DNA of 64,000 bases from Parasponia andersonii (GCA_002914805.1 JXTB01000206.1:352044-416043), one strand, 5' to 3'. Shown: positions 11,667 through 24,326, counted from the stretch's first letter. The notes: generated by a model from the sequence alone, not told the origin. Numbers and translations: made by a program.

Positions 11667-12116
11667 TGGGAGTTAGATTTTACAAATTCTGTTGTGATAG
11701 ACATATTTATTATTTGATATCAATAAAGTGATGGTTTTCTTTTATACTCTGAATTTATATTTTATTTTCTTTCTATATGTTGTTTTGCATAAAGTTGCGG
11801 TTTTACATAAAGTAAAAGACTAAGGTTGATTCGTTAGAATCATAAAGTAGGATCAAATAGAAATAGACATATAAAATCACTTTTCGTGTAATTTCTATGC
11901 CATATATCTATACCTAATCTGTGTCATTGCATGCATTGATTGGTAATTATTGGTGGGTTTAGTTACCTATCTAAATGCAATGAAGACCGCTTTGATTTCA
12001 TGTTGATATACAAGATGGTTCAGAATTTCTTAAGGAATAATTTCTGAACAAACAGCAATAAAGTATGCACTCAAATTTTTAGTTTATAATTGTCTCAGGA
12101 AAAACTCATATAACCT

Positions 12117-12631
12117 AAGTGGGAGATTGTTGGGTTATATATATAAAACCTATTAAATATGAGCTACACATTTTTTTAATAATAATTATATATTAGGGTA
12201 ATCTGATAAGTATGAAGTGATCTAATAGGCTCAGAAAATTACTAATTAAGTATGGACTATATAACATGTGGTTACGTAATATTGAACTAATAAAGATTGA
12301 TGGGGTTTCTATTAGTTATCAGTATATAAAGACATTACTATTAGGATTTTGATCCCTAAGCTAAATAGAACATGCGCTCTTTTCCTCTGCCTCCATCAAT
12401 AGAGAAAGAATTCATAAAGCACACATAGAGTATTCTGATTGTAGAAGACCTTCTACCCTCGGGGTCTAATTAATACATCGCTTCCGTTTACATGATCACA
12501 TCTTTTGCTATCAAACACAATAGATCCAAATTAGTTCCAAATTTTCTCTCAACAAATTATTTTTCTGACAATTTAGTACGATAAATTCTAAAATTATATA
12601 TGGTTTAATAATTTATTATGCGTATCCAATA
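12117..12631 (+). repeat. Purine tract and 3' LTR of the copia element
   Basis: AAGTGGGAGAT precedes the LTR, which begins TGTTGGG at 12128 and ends CCAATA at 12631 (the 5' copy ends CAACA). It lacks the MITE found in the 5' LTR, so the MITE arrived after the element had integrated. Confidence 0.8.
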
Positions 12632-14590
12632 ACCACATCCGTATTTCTTGAGTTTAGTGTCTTTAGACTAATGAAACTATGTGTAAGCTTTTTTTGTTGC
12701 GGAACAGACCCAGACTAAGTTTTGTTTGCTTGGAAGGGAAAGCTAAGCTAGTTGTTGGGTTTTGTCGGCTTTCGATATTGCTATTAGGAACGTGGGAATA
12801 AAATATTGCGATTTAATTGTAATTAATTTTATTCTGCTTAACCTATAAAACTACAATTAAAGTGCTAATTAACCATTACAAGTCAAACTTCAGTATATTT
12901 TACATATATGCATTTTTTCTCCTTGATTTGCTATTTGGCTTCAATTGTTCGTTGCATTCCGGCTTGAGACAGAGTGTGTGCTTTATTATTGAAGGACAGG
13001 TGGAGCTATAATATATAAATATTAATGTTCCTCCTTAGCTATACTAATCGCCCGTCACGTACCAAGCAATGTATAGGCCGGGACAAAATATTCTCATAAT
13101 TAACAACTTGTTTAATCTCTGTGCATGTGCTAATGGAAACTAAGAAGCTTCGTACAAATTTAAAATCCGAAGCAAGAAGACTTCTTTATTTGTATTTTCT
13201 GTCTTTTTCTCCTCAGAAAAAAAAAAAAAAAAGCTTCATAATATATTAATGTTCAGATTACATATGGGATTGTGATGCAGGAGAAATAGAACAGGAGCAG
13301 GGGATGTCGTTGACAAGGAGCTAAATTGTCGTTTTGATAGCTGCCTGTTATTTGTTTTTGATTTCTTTCTTAGTTTATTTCTTTATTATCGTTTGTTGTA
13401 TCGTTTTGGGCCTTGTTGTCGAAAGCCTAAAGACAAAATGATGCGTTTCATATAAGATTGCAGACTTTCCTTATCTTGGGTTTTGTAAGAGATTATGAAG
13501 TGGGAAAAGTTCTTAATTACCTATTTTTAAAACTATATTTTCAGAAATAGTCTTTTTTTTATTTCATTTCATCAGTATCCGTTTTTATACTCTTTTCGGA
13601 GAAACATAGACGTGTGGAGCAGAAATAAAAAATGATATTGAGTCTTATGCGTATATTGGGAAAAAAAAAAAAAAAGGGCTAAAGAATTATATGTATATTG
13701 CATGCTTTTTCCTCGCAAGGAAATAAAAACGAAGCAAGCAGAAATCTGATATCCAGCACTACGGTGCTGAGTCTCCGGTTCCTTATGCTTGTATTTTTAT
13801 TTTTCTATCTTTTACGGTGAACATCGTGGCGTTGAAGCTCTGTTCCCCACGACGATGTTGTGCTGACTACTCTAGTTTCAATCCAGCTCGTCCCATTTTG
13901 GCTCCTTTCCAATCTTTTCCTTCTTTGACACCTAATAGATATAAAATAAGATAATTAGTTCCAAATTAACACAAAACAATCAAAGTAATGTAAAGAATTA
14001 ATCACTATTTAAGTATAAATTGACACCTATCAATGACAGTGTATTCACATTAATTGATGCTAAATATATAATCAAAAAAGAATTAATTCAGTATAATTTT
14101 ATATTAGATACAATTTATTCATGTACGTGATGTACTGACGAAAAAAGTTAGCATTATTATTCTTAATTAGTTGATAAAATACTATTTTCTTTTTGGGTAT
14201 ATATTACAAACAAGAATTCATGTCATATGACTAACTAGTTTTTGTCCGACCTGGAATGGCTGCTTTAATTTGAAAACTATGGACACATAGCTTAGAAAAT
14301 TCGCATCCAAGAAGATCGGAATGTATCTATTCATTTTATTGCTGTACCTTTGAAATATGATTAATTGCCATCTTAATTAAGTATGGGCACGACCCCACAT
14401 GGACGAGTACATGTGGAAGTCAAATATTAATTTAGCAAAAATCATGGCTCTTAATCAACCTGTAATTAACAGCAAGGCTTTACCCCATTCAATCATTAGC
14501 CGCATTAACATCCAGAACTTTCACTTCTTTAATTGTTTAGTCCTATGTACTTGCTCTTGTTACTTAGCTATATATATGTATTCTCCGAAT
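12632..14590. other. Intergenic, no gene seen
   Basis: AT-rich sequence with poly(A) runs near 13216 and 13662. The longest open frames (about 64 codons) show no recognisable motif or codon pattern. No repeat pair other than those described next to it was found. Confidence 0.3.
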
Positions 14591-14731
14591 TAAGAATATT
14601 ACTCTCTTTGCTTATAAGTCAAATTTAATTACTTTCTGACCCATTTTGTGGTTTGTCGTATACGGGAATTGTCTTGGTTAGCTAGTTAATCCCCGTACGT
14701 ATATGGCTATATGCAAATAATCGCAATTATA
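14591..14731 (+). repeat. Local direct duplication, copy A
   Basis: About 141 bp starting 'ttaagaatattactctcttt', repeated at 14943-15083 with scattered substitutions. Shared landmarks are CTTTCTGACCC, TACGGGAATTG and TTGGTTAGCTAGTT. Non-coding. Confidence 0.75.
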
Positions 14732-14764
14732 GTAATTTTGATAAAAGCATCTTCACCCAGCCTA

Positions 14765-14920
14765 AAACAACTACTCATGTGCCCTAGAGAAGTAGCAACA
14801 GTATATACATACAATAGTCTCTCTAGATGTACATTTTAGGTGCCTGACTATTTATGATTAAAAAAAAAGGGAGTTGTTAATTTCATCTGTTTAATAAAGT
14901 TCACTTGTTTTGTTTCACAA
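14765..14920 (+). repeat. Segment duplicated at 25090-25476 (empty-site copy)
   Basis: Runs from 'ctactcatgtgccctagaga' to 'ttcacttgttttg'. The other copy, on the far side of the 9.2-kb chromovirus, carries the MITE in its (TA)n stretch and the hAT-like element directly after 'cttgttttg'. This copy has neither, so it documents the pre-insertion state for both. Confidence 0.75.
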
Positions 14921-14942
14921 AAAAGAGAAAAAAAAAAGTAGT

Positions 14943-15083
14943 TTAAGAATATTATTCTCTTTGCTTATAAATCAAACAAATTACTTTCTGACCCGCTTTG
15001 TGGTTCGTCATGTACGGGAATTGACTTGGTTAGCTAGTTGATCCCGTATATATATATGGCTATATGCAAATAATAGCAATTAT
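14943..15083 (+). repeat. Local direct duplication, copy B
   Basis: Second copy of 14591-14731, 352 bp downstream. It ends shortly before the chromovirus target site. Confidence 0.75.
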
Positions 15084-15150
15084 GGAGACTTCTAATGTGA
15101 GAGGGCAAAATCCCTCCTATTATAAACTTTACTCCGTTAGACATTAGTCT

Positions 15151-17312
15151 TGTCACGATCCGATGCCAGAATTAATGGCAGAATGAGTATTTTATAATTA
15201 GAAATACCAAAAAAAAATAAATAAAAAGACTCAATTCATTCAAAATTTTATATTAGGATCTCTAATCTTTCAAAACTGACCTCAACAAAATACTTAATTG
15301 AAAATAAAAGCCCACAGTTATGCGTCACTCATTGAACATAGACTATAAATAAAACAATTGTTTTAATAGTCGTACATCACAAATCATCTCACACTCAAGT
15401 TCAGACATAAGTAATACAAAACATGTCTAGATTTCATATTCTGATTTATAAAGTTTGATGAAATCTAAATTCCTACTCAAATTTAAATATTTCACAAGTC
15501 TCGTAGGAATTTACCAAAATATAAATAAACTAGTTGTTTTGCAAATGTCTTGATCTAGCTCTTCTAATCCAAATTACACTGATTACCACCTGAGAGGAAG
15601 AAGGAGGGTGAGCTAATGCCCAGTGGAGAGTTGATTACAAGTTCTTACATATATATAAAATATACTCATGTTGAAAGTCCTACATAGTTAGTATTCCATT
15701 CAAAACAGTTCACAAAATTCAAGTAGAAATCATAGTCCAATGGTTCAAACATTTCAAACCATTGTAACATCCATCAAAACCAGTACATATCCATTCAAGC
15801 CAACAAAAACCATGTATGCAATCATGATGTCCGAAATGTCCTAATGGATCTCTCGTAAGTCTGAGCCACTTAAAGAGGCGCCGTAAGTTCGATCGCTCGA
15901 TGTGGGGTATCGTAAATCCGATCACCCTATGTGGGGCATCATAACTGTATAAATGTATGCAATTTTTATATGAATGATAGGATAAGGATATACCACATTT
16001 CCACAAAATCTCAAAATAACCACGTAGTGTTCTTTGATCAAATCGCTTCCAGTCCTCAAAACTGAGTTCTTAAACCATTTAGGATTTTCTAAAAATTTCG
16101 ACATTACAACATCTATTTTCTATCAAAACCCAAAAATCTAATTTCCTGCAGAAATCAATCCAAAATAGTATATATGACACGCCAACCAGTGTGACGTGTC
16201 TCCTAGGCATTTTATATCTCAAATCAGGTCAAAAATAGACATAAACATAATTTTTATAGATTATTTCACAAAATTCTATATTTATTGAAAATATGTAAAA
16301 TTCATAAATTAAATTAATTTTAGAATCAAATAATCGAATCCCTACCTCTATTGAGCATCCAACTAGCGTTACATGGCTATGGAGAAAGTTTAGGTGTCGT
16401 TTGGAAGAGCGGACGTCGTTGTCGAAACTTTGGTTCCTAGGTTTGAAAACTTGATTTTCAAACGGAGCTTCAAATCATAAAACGGACTTCACCACTGAAT
16501 TCAGAGCACCTAAAAACCTTAGGTTAGATATTTAATTTGTCAAATTTGGATGTGGGCCCTATGATATGCAAATTGAGGCAAATATGAGCCATCCGATTTT
16601 GTTTTTATGGCCGTTTCAGAACATAGTCAATATATATCTCATTTGTCACCATTTTCAATGTAGCTTCCAAAAATGATATTAGTTTTAAAATCTAACGGTC
16701 CGATCGAAAATTTAATTTAAAAACCAATTACACATCAAACAGAGAAAAATTGAGACATGAGATATCTACCATCAGATTGTCCGTGAAGAGAAAATCCACA
16801 GCGACCAGTTTCGTAGCGAACGGTAGCCGGAATCGGCTTCGACAAGCAAAACAATTCGCGGCATTTTTTGCCATTTTCCGGCGATCGCGGGCTCTGATGC
16901 GGCTAATTCTGGTGGAGGGAGTTTCGTCTGACGACGGTGCGTCATTTCTCGGTAGCGGTGAGCTCCAACGGTGGCCGGCAGAGGAGTGATGACGGCTAGC
17001 ATTGACGGGTTTTCGCGGGGGGCTAAATCGAAAAAAAAAAAGAGAAAATGCAGGGATTTATAGGCAATTTCTTTAATTGTAGCGCCACATGTCAACTTCT
17101 AGTTAATTGAGCAGTGTTTTGTTTATTTGCACTTGGACCTAGTTTTCTGAAAATGTTCTGAAAAGCACCCTTGAATAATTATATTTTGACCCTAATTTTT
17201 AAACTTTTCTTACATTTTTGCCCAAATGAACCTAGACCCAAATCCATCTAAATTCATTCATTTTTTGGGTCAAAAGACCAATTTATCCTTACAATTTTTA
17301 TGGGATTTCACA
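15151..17312 (-). repeat. Chromovirus LTR, left copy (3' LTR of the element)
   Basis: Plus strand starts TGTCACGATCCG and ends GGATTTCACA; matches 22132-24326 along its length. It contains a short tandem array at 15854-15960 (see separate entry). Open frames near 16750-17095 are AT/GC-skewed LTR sequence without domain similarity. Confidence 0.9.
15854..15960. repeat. 28-29 bp minisatellite inside the LTR
   Basis: Units begin CGTAAGT/CGTAAAT at 15854, 15882, 15911 and a decayed one at 15940; core CGTAAGTYCGATCACCCGAT. The other LTR has the matching array at 22838-22930, and a decayed version is in the third LTR near 63595-63690. Confidence 0.7.
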
Positions 17313-17399
17313 TGCTTCTTTCCTTAAATGAATTTCGTCCCGAAATTCAAGTACAAGGCATACACTCAAAGTACAACTTTAAGTTGAAAATTAAACAAA

Positions 17400-18660
17400 T
17401 GAGAGTATTTTTCATACATCTATGTCTCGAGTTCCCAAATGGCTTCCTCTTCCTTATGGTGATTCCAAAGAATTTTGACAAGTGAAATTTCTCTATTGCG
17501 GAGCACTTTGAGTTGTCTTCCCATTATTCGAATTGGTTGCTCTTAATAAGTAACATCCTTTTGAATTGGTATCTCTACATATTGAATTACATGAGATGGG
17601 TCAAGAACATATTTCCTTTGCATTGAAACATGAAAGACATTGTGCACATGGCCCAACTGTGGTAGTAAGTCCAATCGATATGCTACTGGCCCAATTCTTA
17701 CAGTAATCATAAATGACCCAATATATCTTGGAGCTAACTTTCCTTTAACTCCAAATCTAGTAACTCTGCGCCTCGGTGTAACCTTTAGAAACACTTAGTC
17801 ACCAACGTCAAACTTTACTTCTCGTCTCAAGGGATCTACATAACTCTTTTGACGACTCTGAACAATCTTAAGTCTTTCTCTTATCATGTTGATCTTATCA
17901 GTAGTCTCTTATATCAATTCTGGCCCAAGAGTAATTCGCTCCTCTACGTTAGCCCAATACAAGGGCGACCTATATGGTCTACCATATAATATTTTGTATA
18001 GAGCCACACCTAAATTGGTTTGGTAGTTGTTGTTGTATGCAAACTCCACTAATAACAAATGATCATCCCAGCTTCCACCAAAGTCCAGTATACATGAGCG
18101 AAGCATATCCTCTAGAGTTTGAATTATTCTCTCAGATTGGCCATTTGTCTATGGGTGTTGAGTTGTACTAAGATTTAGTTCTGTTCCCAAAGCTTTCTAT
18201 AAAGCTTTCCAGAACTTAGATATAAATTTTAGATCTCTATCAGAAACTATGCTAGAAGGTACTCCATGTAAACGAACAATGTGATCCACATAAAGATGAC
18301 TAAGTCTATTGAGAGAAAAGAAAATTCGAATCAGTATAAAATGAGCAATTTTATTCACTTGATCAACAATTACCCAAATTGCATCATTTTTCCTTTGAGT
18401 TCTCGACAATCCTGTTACAAAATCCATAGTGATCTTATCTCATTTCCATTCTGGAATAGGCAATGGCTGAAGTAATCCAGCTGATCTTTGATATTCTGCT
18501 TTTACTTGCTGACAGGTTATACACTTAGCCATAAAAGTAGTTACGTTTCGTTTCATGCCTTTCCACCAATACTGTCTCTTTAAGTCATAGTATATCTTAG
18601 TATTACCGGGATGTACTGCAAACTTAGATTTGTGGGCTTCAGTCAAGATAGTCTCTCGAA
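17400..18660 (-). pseudogene. Chromovirus integrase with GPY/F and chromodomain tail
   Basis: Read on the minus strand from 18660. The HHCC zinc finger is intact (EAHKSKFAVHPG...CITCQQVK), then MDFVTGLSRT (first Asp), IVSDRDLKFISKFW (second Asp) and NGQSERIIQTLEDML (catalytic Glu), so DDE is complete. The GPY/F module reads PRYIGSFMITVRIGPVAYRL near 17700. A chromodomain-like end follows with VKILWNHHKEEEAIWELE, near 17430-17480. In-frame stops fall at about 18175, 17908, 17795, 17540 and inside the chromodomain. Chromodomains direct integration into marked heterochromatin. Confidence 0.9.
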
Positions 18661-18939
18661 GGTGTGGATTATTAGCTACAGCTAATTTTCCACTGAATAG
18701 TACAAATCCTTCTCTATTAGTACTCCAACTATCTAGTTGTTCACCATTGTGAAGTTGGTTCCAAATTTTCTTTAATTCTTGATCTTGCTATTGACTTTGA
18801 TGAGCTATCTGAAAAAGTAAAGGAGTAGCCACTATATTGCTAACACAAGCAACATTGTTTCTCTCGGAATACTCCAAATTATAATCACCAATAGTGACTG
18901 AATTTTTCTACTCTTCAAGTATCAAAGAAGCAAGTATAC

Positions 18940-19345
18940 CATGAGATTTACGGCTCGAGGCATTTGCTACCACATTTGCTTTTTCAGGATGATACTGAAG
19001 ATTGAAATCATAATCCTCCATATATTCAATCCATCTCATCTATCTCAAATTCAAGTCTCATTGACGGAAGAAATATTTCAAACTCTTATGATCGGAGTAA
19101 ATATCAAACTTATCTCCATACAAGTAACATCTCCAGATCTTGAGAACAAATATTACAGCCGCTAATTCTAGATCATGAGCAAGATAGTTCTTTTCATAAG
19201 GTTTCAATTGACGAGAAGCATAAGCTACAAGCCGGCCATTTTTCATTAAAACACATCCTAATCCAGACCAGAAGCGTCTGTGTACACCAAATATGGTTCA
19301 CTACTGTCAGGGACAATCAGAATAGGTACAGTTTTCAGTTTTTCC
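18940..19345 (-). pseudogene. Chromovirus RNase H remnant
   Basis: [20 protein letters not shown] at about 19247-19190, then [16 protein letters not shown] and [14 protein letters not shown], all Ty3/gypsy RNase H motifs. A stop separates it from the RT frame and another follows SLKYFFRQ at about 19058. The linker to the integrase (18660-18940) is in several frames. Confidence 0.85.
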
Positions 19346-19350
19346 TTCAA

Positions 19351-20736
19351 TTACATGAATGATGTCTCACACTCGTCATTCCAAGAAAACTTGACATCTT
19401 TCCTCGTTAACTTGGTTAAAGGCAAAGTAATACTCGAGAAGTTTTCCACAAAACGACGATAATAACCAGCTAAACCAAGGAATGTCTGCACTTTAGTAAT
19501 ATTTCTTGGTCTTTCCCATCCTAGAATAGACTCTATCTTAGACGGATCAACTGAGATACCATTTTGAGAAATCACATAGCCCAAGAATTTCACTTCTATC
19601 ATCCAGAATTCACATTTAGATCTCTTGGCATATAACTGATGATCTCTCAAAGTCTGAAGCACGGTCCTTAGATGTTCAGCATGTTCTTCCCGAGCCTTAG
19701 AATAAATCAAAATGTCGTCAATAAACACAACCACAAATCTATCCAAATAAGGCCTGAAGATTCTGCTCATAAGATCCGTGAACGCTACAGGTGCATTCGT
19801 CAATCCAAAAGGCATAACCAGAAACTCAAAATGATCATATCGAGTCTTAAATGCAGTTTTCGATATGTCTTCTTTACGAATCTTCAGTTGGTGATACCCA
19901 GATCTCAAGTCTATCTTTGAAAAGAATTTGGATCCACTGAGTTGGTCAAATAACTCGTTAATTCTTGGCAAAGGATATTTATTCTTTATTGTAAGCTGGT
20001 TTAGCTTGTTGTAGTCCACACAAAGTCTGAGTGTACTATCAGCTTTCTTGGCAAAGAGAATTGGAGCATCACAAGGTGAGGTACTACTCCTGATGAAACC
20101 TTTTGACAATAGGTCATCTAGTTGTTCGCTTAATTCAGTCATCTTTGTAGGAGCCATTCGATAAGCGGGAATACAAACTGGTTGAGTTCCAGAAACTAAG
20201 TCGATACAGAATTCAATCTCTCTATCAGGTGGCAATCCAGGTAAATCCTCTAGAAAGATATCAGGAAATTCACTAACCACTGATATCCATGGGTATTTAT
20301 CGGCAGTTCCTATCTCCTTATTAATGGTGAATAGGCTTCCATAATATTCCAATTTCTTTCTCCCACCAATACTTGCTCTCAAGAAAAGACTGAGACTTAT
20401 TGGATTTAAACCGGCTTGATACACAACTAAATAACCATCTTTAGTATGAAGAGTCACCTTTCTTCTATAACAATCCACTATTGCTCTATATTTGGACAAC
20501 CAGTCCATACAAAGAATCACATCAAATTGGTTCATAGGTATCACAATCAAATTAACTAATAATTCACATCCATCAATGACGATAAAACAAGAGTTGCATA
20601 TAGTAGACATGCCATTGACATTTCCCAAAGGAGTATCAAGATTTAAAGTAGGATCAAAGATTTCAGATTTTAAACCCAACATGTTAGCAAACGACACAGA
20701 TATAAAGGAATGTAATGCACTGGTATCAAATAACAC
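19351..20736 (-). CDS. Chromovirus protease C-terminus and reverse transcriptase, 461-codon open frame
   Basis: The longest uninterrupted frame of the element. It begins at the protease active site, which reads [11 protein letters not shown] where the family has D-[ST]-G-A; the catalytic Gly is Ser, so the protease is probably dead. The RT is well kept: [55 protein letters not shown], and the catalytic [12 protein letters not shown] at about residues 335-346. The frame ends in the start of RNase H ([10 protein letters not shown]). It would copy element RNA to DNA. Being a polyprotein fragment without its own start, it is unlikely to be expressed. Remarkably open given the stops on both sides. 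Confidence 0.85.
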   Translation of the reverse strand: MLFDTSALHSFISVSFANMLGLKSEIFDPTLNLDTPLGNVNGMSTICNSCFIVIDGCELLVNLIVIPMNQFDVILCMDWLSKYRAIVDCYRRKVTLHTKDGYLVVYQAGLNPISLSLFLRASIGGRKKLEYYGSLFTINKEIGTADKYPWISVVSEFPDIFLEDLPGLPPDREIEFCIDLVSGTQPVCIPAYRMAPTKMTELSEQLDDLLSKGFIRSSTSPCDAPILFAKKADSTLRLCVDYNKLNQLTIKNKYPLPRINELFDQLSGSKFFSKIDLRSGYHQLKIRKEDISKTAFKTRYDHFEFLVMPFGLTNAPVAFTDLMSRIFRPYLDRFVVVFIDDILIYSKAREEHAEHLRTVLQTLRDHQLYAKRSKCEFWMIEVKFLGYVISQNGISVDPSKIESILGWERPRNITKVQTFLGLAGYYRRFVENFSSITLPLTKLTRKDVKFSWNDECETSFM

Positions 20737-21985
20737 GTTAGCCTAAGAGTGATAAAGTAAGATTATACCATCAACCACTCTAGTTCCAAGCTGATCATAT
20801 CCCTTTGTCCCAGTGACTGCATAGGTTTGAGCTTTCCCTTTTTCTTTGTTTCCTCTGTCTCTGCCTGGATGACTACTACTAGATCCTGGAGTACTACTGT
20901 GGGACTATCTATAACCTCCTTGTGTTATAGATACTTGAGGTGTCTGGTGTCCTGTGATGAAGGTAGAACCTTGAGGACGATATTGGTGCTGAATAGGAGA
21001 GTTAGAAGTTGGAGTTGAGCTTTGGAAATAAGCAGGCCTAGTTTGCTGACTAGGCATGGGCATCGAAGTTGCTTGACTCCCTTGTGGTCCTCTGGTAGTC
21101 AGTGAAGAAGTCTACAAAAGCTGGGGGTAATTTCTTCTAAAATGGCTCTGTTGACCATAATAGTGGCAGGAATATGGAGTAAAACACCCACTTCCTGTTG
21201 AAACAAAACTGTCACTACGTCCACTGCTCTGTGAATTCTATCCTTGCCATCGACCCTTTCTCATTTTTCAGTCTGTACCTTTTTCCTTATATCCATAAGT
21301 AGTTCCTCTATCACTAATTAGCGTAGCTTCAATTCTCTGAGCTGTACCATAAGTCTTAATAAGGGTAGTAATTAGAAATGGCTCTAGTCTGGTGCGAATC
21401 TCTGGCCTTAAGTTGGTTCTGAAATGAACTACTTGCAGTCTCGAATGGTTTTCCGGTAGATGAGCATACTGGGAGAGTTCCACAAACCTCGCATAATATT
21501 CATCAACAGTCATACTATCTTGGCGCAAGACATTGTACTATTTCAGCATCTCATTAACATGGTCATCATTGGCATACTGTCCTTTAAACAGTTCATCAAA
21601 CTGTTCCCAAGTCATAGTGGTATTGTCATGAGCCAACTTAATAGTGTTCCATCAATGATCAGCAGCATCCTGAAGCAAGTACATTGTAAAGCCCATTCTA
21701 AACACTGCTAGTACTGCTAAAGTATCAAATTTCTTCTAAACTTTCCTAAGCCATCTCAGTGCAGCTGCAGGAACGTGTTCACCATAAAAGTTTAGTGGGT
21801 TCAGCTTAGTAAAATCCCTGAAACTTTTAGATCGGTCATCTTCAACAGTCAGCCTTGTCATAAGACTAGGTATCCTCTACATAGACTGTTGAAGAGCATC
21901 AACAATATTAAAAGCAGGAGGGTCTTACTGTGAAGGAGCATCTTGTTTTCTCTCAGGTTGAGGCACTCTTCTTCTTGGAGGCATT
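20737..21985 (-). pseudogene. Chromovirus gag remnant
   Basis: Start codon near 21985 gives MPPRRRVPQPERKQ, the usual chromovirus gag start. Capsid motifs follow: FDELFKGQYANDD near 21590, then QDSMTVDEYYARFVELSQYA and LRPEIRTRLEPF in the 86-codon open frame 21528-21268. The zinc knuckle near 21180-21140 reads CHYYGQQSHFRRNY; the second and last Cys are Tyr. Stops fall near 21925, 21880, 21650, 21535, 21265 and 20742. Confidence 0.85.
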
Positions 21986-22108
21986 TTCTTGATCTGTATT
22001 TCAATATATCCAACGTTATTAGTAAGATGATGATTTTGTACGACCTATGTAAAAGAAATGTCCAATCTAGTTTAATGAGTGATACACTCCGAGTATTTTA
22101 AATTAAAA

Positions 22109-22124
22109 CCTGGCTCTGATACCA
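22109..22124 (-). other. Primer-binding site of the chromovirus
   Basis: Minus strand TGGTATCAGAGCCAGG, complementary to the 3' end of initiator tRNA-Met, seven bases inside the right LTR. Confidence 0.85.
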
Positions 22125-22131
22125 AATTTTC

Positions 22132-24326
22132 TGTCACGACCCGAGGCCGAGGTCAGTGGCAGAATGAATGTTTTATAAATTAGAAATACCGAAAAGAAAT
22201 AAATAAAAAGACTCAATTCATTCAAAATTTTGCCCCAGGGTCTCTAACCTTTCGAAACTGGCCTCTACAAAATATTTACTTGAAAATAAAATCCCATAGT
22301 TATGCGTCACTCATTAAACATAGACCATAAATAAAACAATTATTTTAATAGTCATACATCACAAATCATCTCACACTCAAACTCGAACATAAGTAATACA
22401 AACTATGTCCAGAATATTCTAATTTATAAAGTTTGATGAAATCCAAATTCCTACTTAAATTTAAATATTTCACAAGTCTCGTAGGAACTTACCAAAATAT
22501 AAATAAACTATTTGTTCTACAAATACCTTGATCTAGCTCTTCTGATCTAAATTACACTGACTGCCACTTGAGGGGAAGAAATGGGGTGAGCTAATGCCCA
22601 GTAGATAGTCTATTACAATTATATATATATATATATATGAAATATACTCATATTGAATGTCCTGCATGGTTAGTATTCCATTCAAAATAGTTCACAAAAT
22701 TCAAGTAGAAATCATAATCCAATGGTTCAAATATTTCAAACCATTGTAACATCCATCAAAACCAGTACATATACATTCAAGTCAACATATAACCATGTGT
22801 GCAATTATAATATTCGAAATGTCCTAATGGATTATTCGTAAGTCTGAATCACCTAAAGAGGTGTCGTAAGTCCGATCACCCGATGTACGGCATCGTAAGT
22901 CCGGGTCACCTAATGTAGAGTATCGTAAATGTGTAAATGTATGCAATTTTTATATGAATGATAGGATAAGGATATACCACATTTCCAAAATATCTCAAAA
23001 TAACCACGCAGTATTCTTTAATCAAATCACTTCTAGTCCTCAAAACTGAGTTCTCAAACCATTTTGGATTTTCTAAAAATTTCGGCATTACAACATCTAT
23101 TTTCTATCAAAACCCAAAAATCTAATTTCCTGCAGAAATCAATAGTATATATGACACGCCAACTAGTGTGACGTGTCTCCCAGGCAGTTTATATATCAAA
23201 TCAGGTCAAAAATAAACATAAATACAATTTTTATAGATTATTTCACGAAATTCTATATTTATTGAAAATATGTAAAATTCATAAATTAAATTAATTTTTG
23301 AATTAATTAATCGAATCCCTACCTCTATCGAGCGTTCAACTAGTGTTACAAGGCTATGGAGAAAGTTTGGCATCGTTTGGGTGTCGTTTGGAAGAGTGGA
23401 CGTCGTTGTTGAAACTTTGGTTCCTTGGTTTGAAAACTTGATTTTCAAACAGAGCTTCAAATCATGCAACGGACTTCACTACTGAATTCAGATTACCCAA
23501 AAACCTTAGGCTAGACATATAATTTGTCAAATTTGGATGCGGGCCCCCACAACGCGTAAATCAAGGCAAATCTGAGTCGTCCGATTTTATTTTTTGGGCC
23601 CATTTCGAAACATAGTCAATATATATCTCATTTTTCACCATCTTCAACGTAGATTCCAAAAATGATATTAATGTTATAATCTAATAATCCGATCGAAAAT
23701 TTAATTTCAAAATCAATTACACATAAAAATTTCCAATGAAATTAAAGTCAAACAGAGAAAAATTGAGACACGAGGTACCTATCATCAGATTGCTCTTGAG
23801 GAGACGAATCCACGGTGACCAGTTTCACGACGAACGAAAACCGAAATTGGCTCCGGCGAGCAAAATAAGCCGTTGTATTTTTTGCCGTTTTCTGGCGATC
23901 ACGAGCTCCGATGCAGCTGATTCTAGTGACAGGAGCTTCGTCCGGTGATAGCACGTCATTTCTGGGTGGCGGCAAGCTCCAACGGTAGCCGGTGGAGGAG
24001 CGACGGCGGCTGGCAGTAGCGGGTCTTCGCAGGAGGCTAAATCAAAAAAGAAAGGGAAAATGTAGAGATTCATAGGTAATTTCCATAACTGTAGTGCCAC
24101 GTGTCAATTTTTGGTTAATTAGGCACTGTTTTGCTTATTTGCACTTGGATCTAGTTATTTGAAAATTTTCTCAAAAATACCCTTGAATAATTACATTTTG
24201 ATCCCAATTTTTAAACTTTTCTTAAGTTTTTGCCAAAGTGAACCTAGACCCAAATCCGTCCAAATTCATTCATTTTTTTTGAGTCAAAAGACCAATTTGT
24301 CTTTACAATTTTTATGAGATTTCAGA
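22132..24326 (-). repeat. Chromovirus LTR, right copy (5' LTR of the element)
   Basis: Plus strand starts TGTCACGACCCG and ends GATTTCAGA; the last CA is mutated to GA, inferred because the target duplication AGTCT begins immediately after. Pairs with 15151-17312. It has a short repeat 'gtttgggtgtcgtttggaag' near 23376 that is partly doubled relative to the left copy. Confidence 0.9.

Larger units (their letters stand above)
4064..12631 (+). mobile_element. Decayed Ty1/copia LTR retrotransposon with two nested insertions
   Basis: Two long direct repeats (4064-4843 and 12128-12631) flank a tRNA-Met-type primer site, remnants of gag, protease, integrase, RT and RNase H in copia order, and a purine tract before the 3' LTR. 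The frame is broken by many stops and shifts, so the element cannot encode its own proteins. Removing the MITE in the 5' LTR makes the LTR lengths nearly equal (about 540 and 504 bp). No clean 5-bp target duplication remains: the bases outside are GTAC-like on the left and ACCAC on the right. Confidence 0.85.
15151..24326 (-). mobile_element. Complete but decayed Ty3/gypsy chromovirus (Tekay-like)
   Basis: Flanked by an exact 5-bp target duplication AGTCT (15146-15150 and 24327-24331). LTRs of 2162 and 2195 bp run TGTGAAAT...CGTGACA on the minus strand. Gag, protease, RT, RNase H, integrase and a chromodomain-type C-terminus appear in that order between a tRNA-Met primer site and a purine-rich tract. 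By eye the LTRs differ at roughly one base in ten, and every domain but protease/RT is broken by stops, so the insertion is old. Del/Tekay assignment rests on long LTRs and the C-terminal chromodomain. Confidence 0.9.

Noticed and set aside
16750-17095. ORFs of 79-107 codons near 16750-17095 and the matching ones near 23736-24100
   Set aside because: They occur in the paired LTRs, differ in frame and end between copies, and have no family motif.
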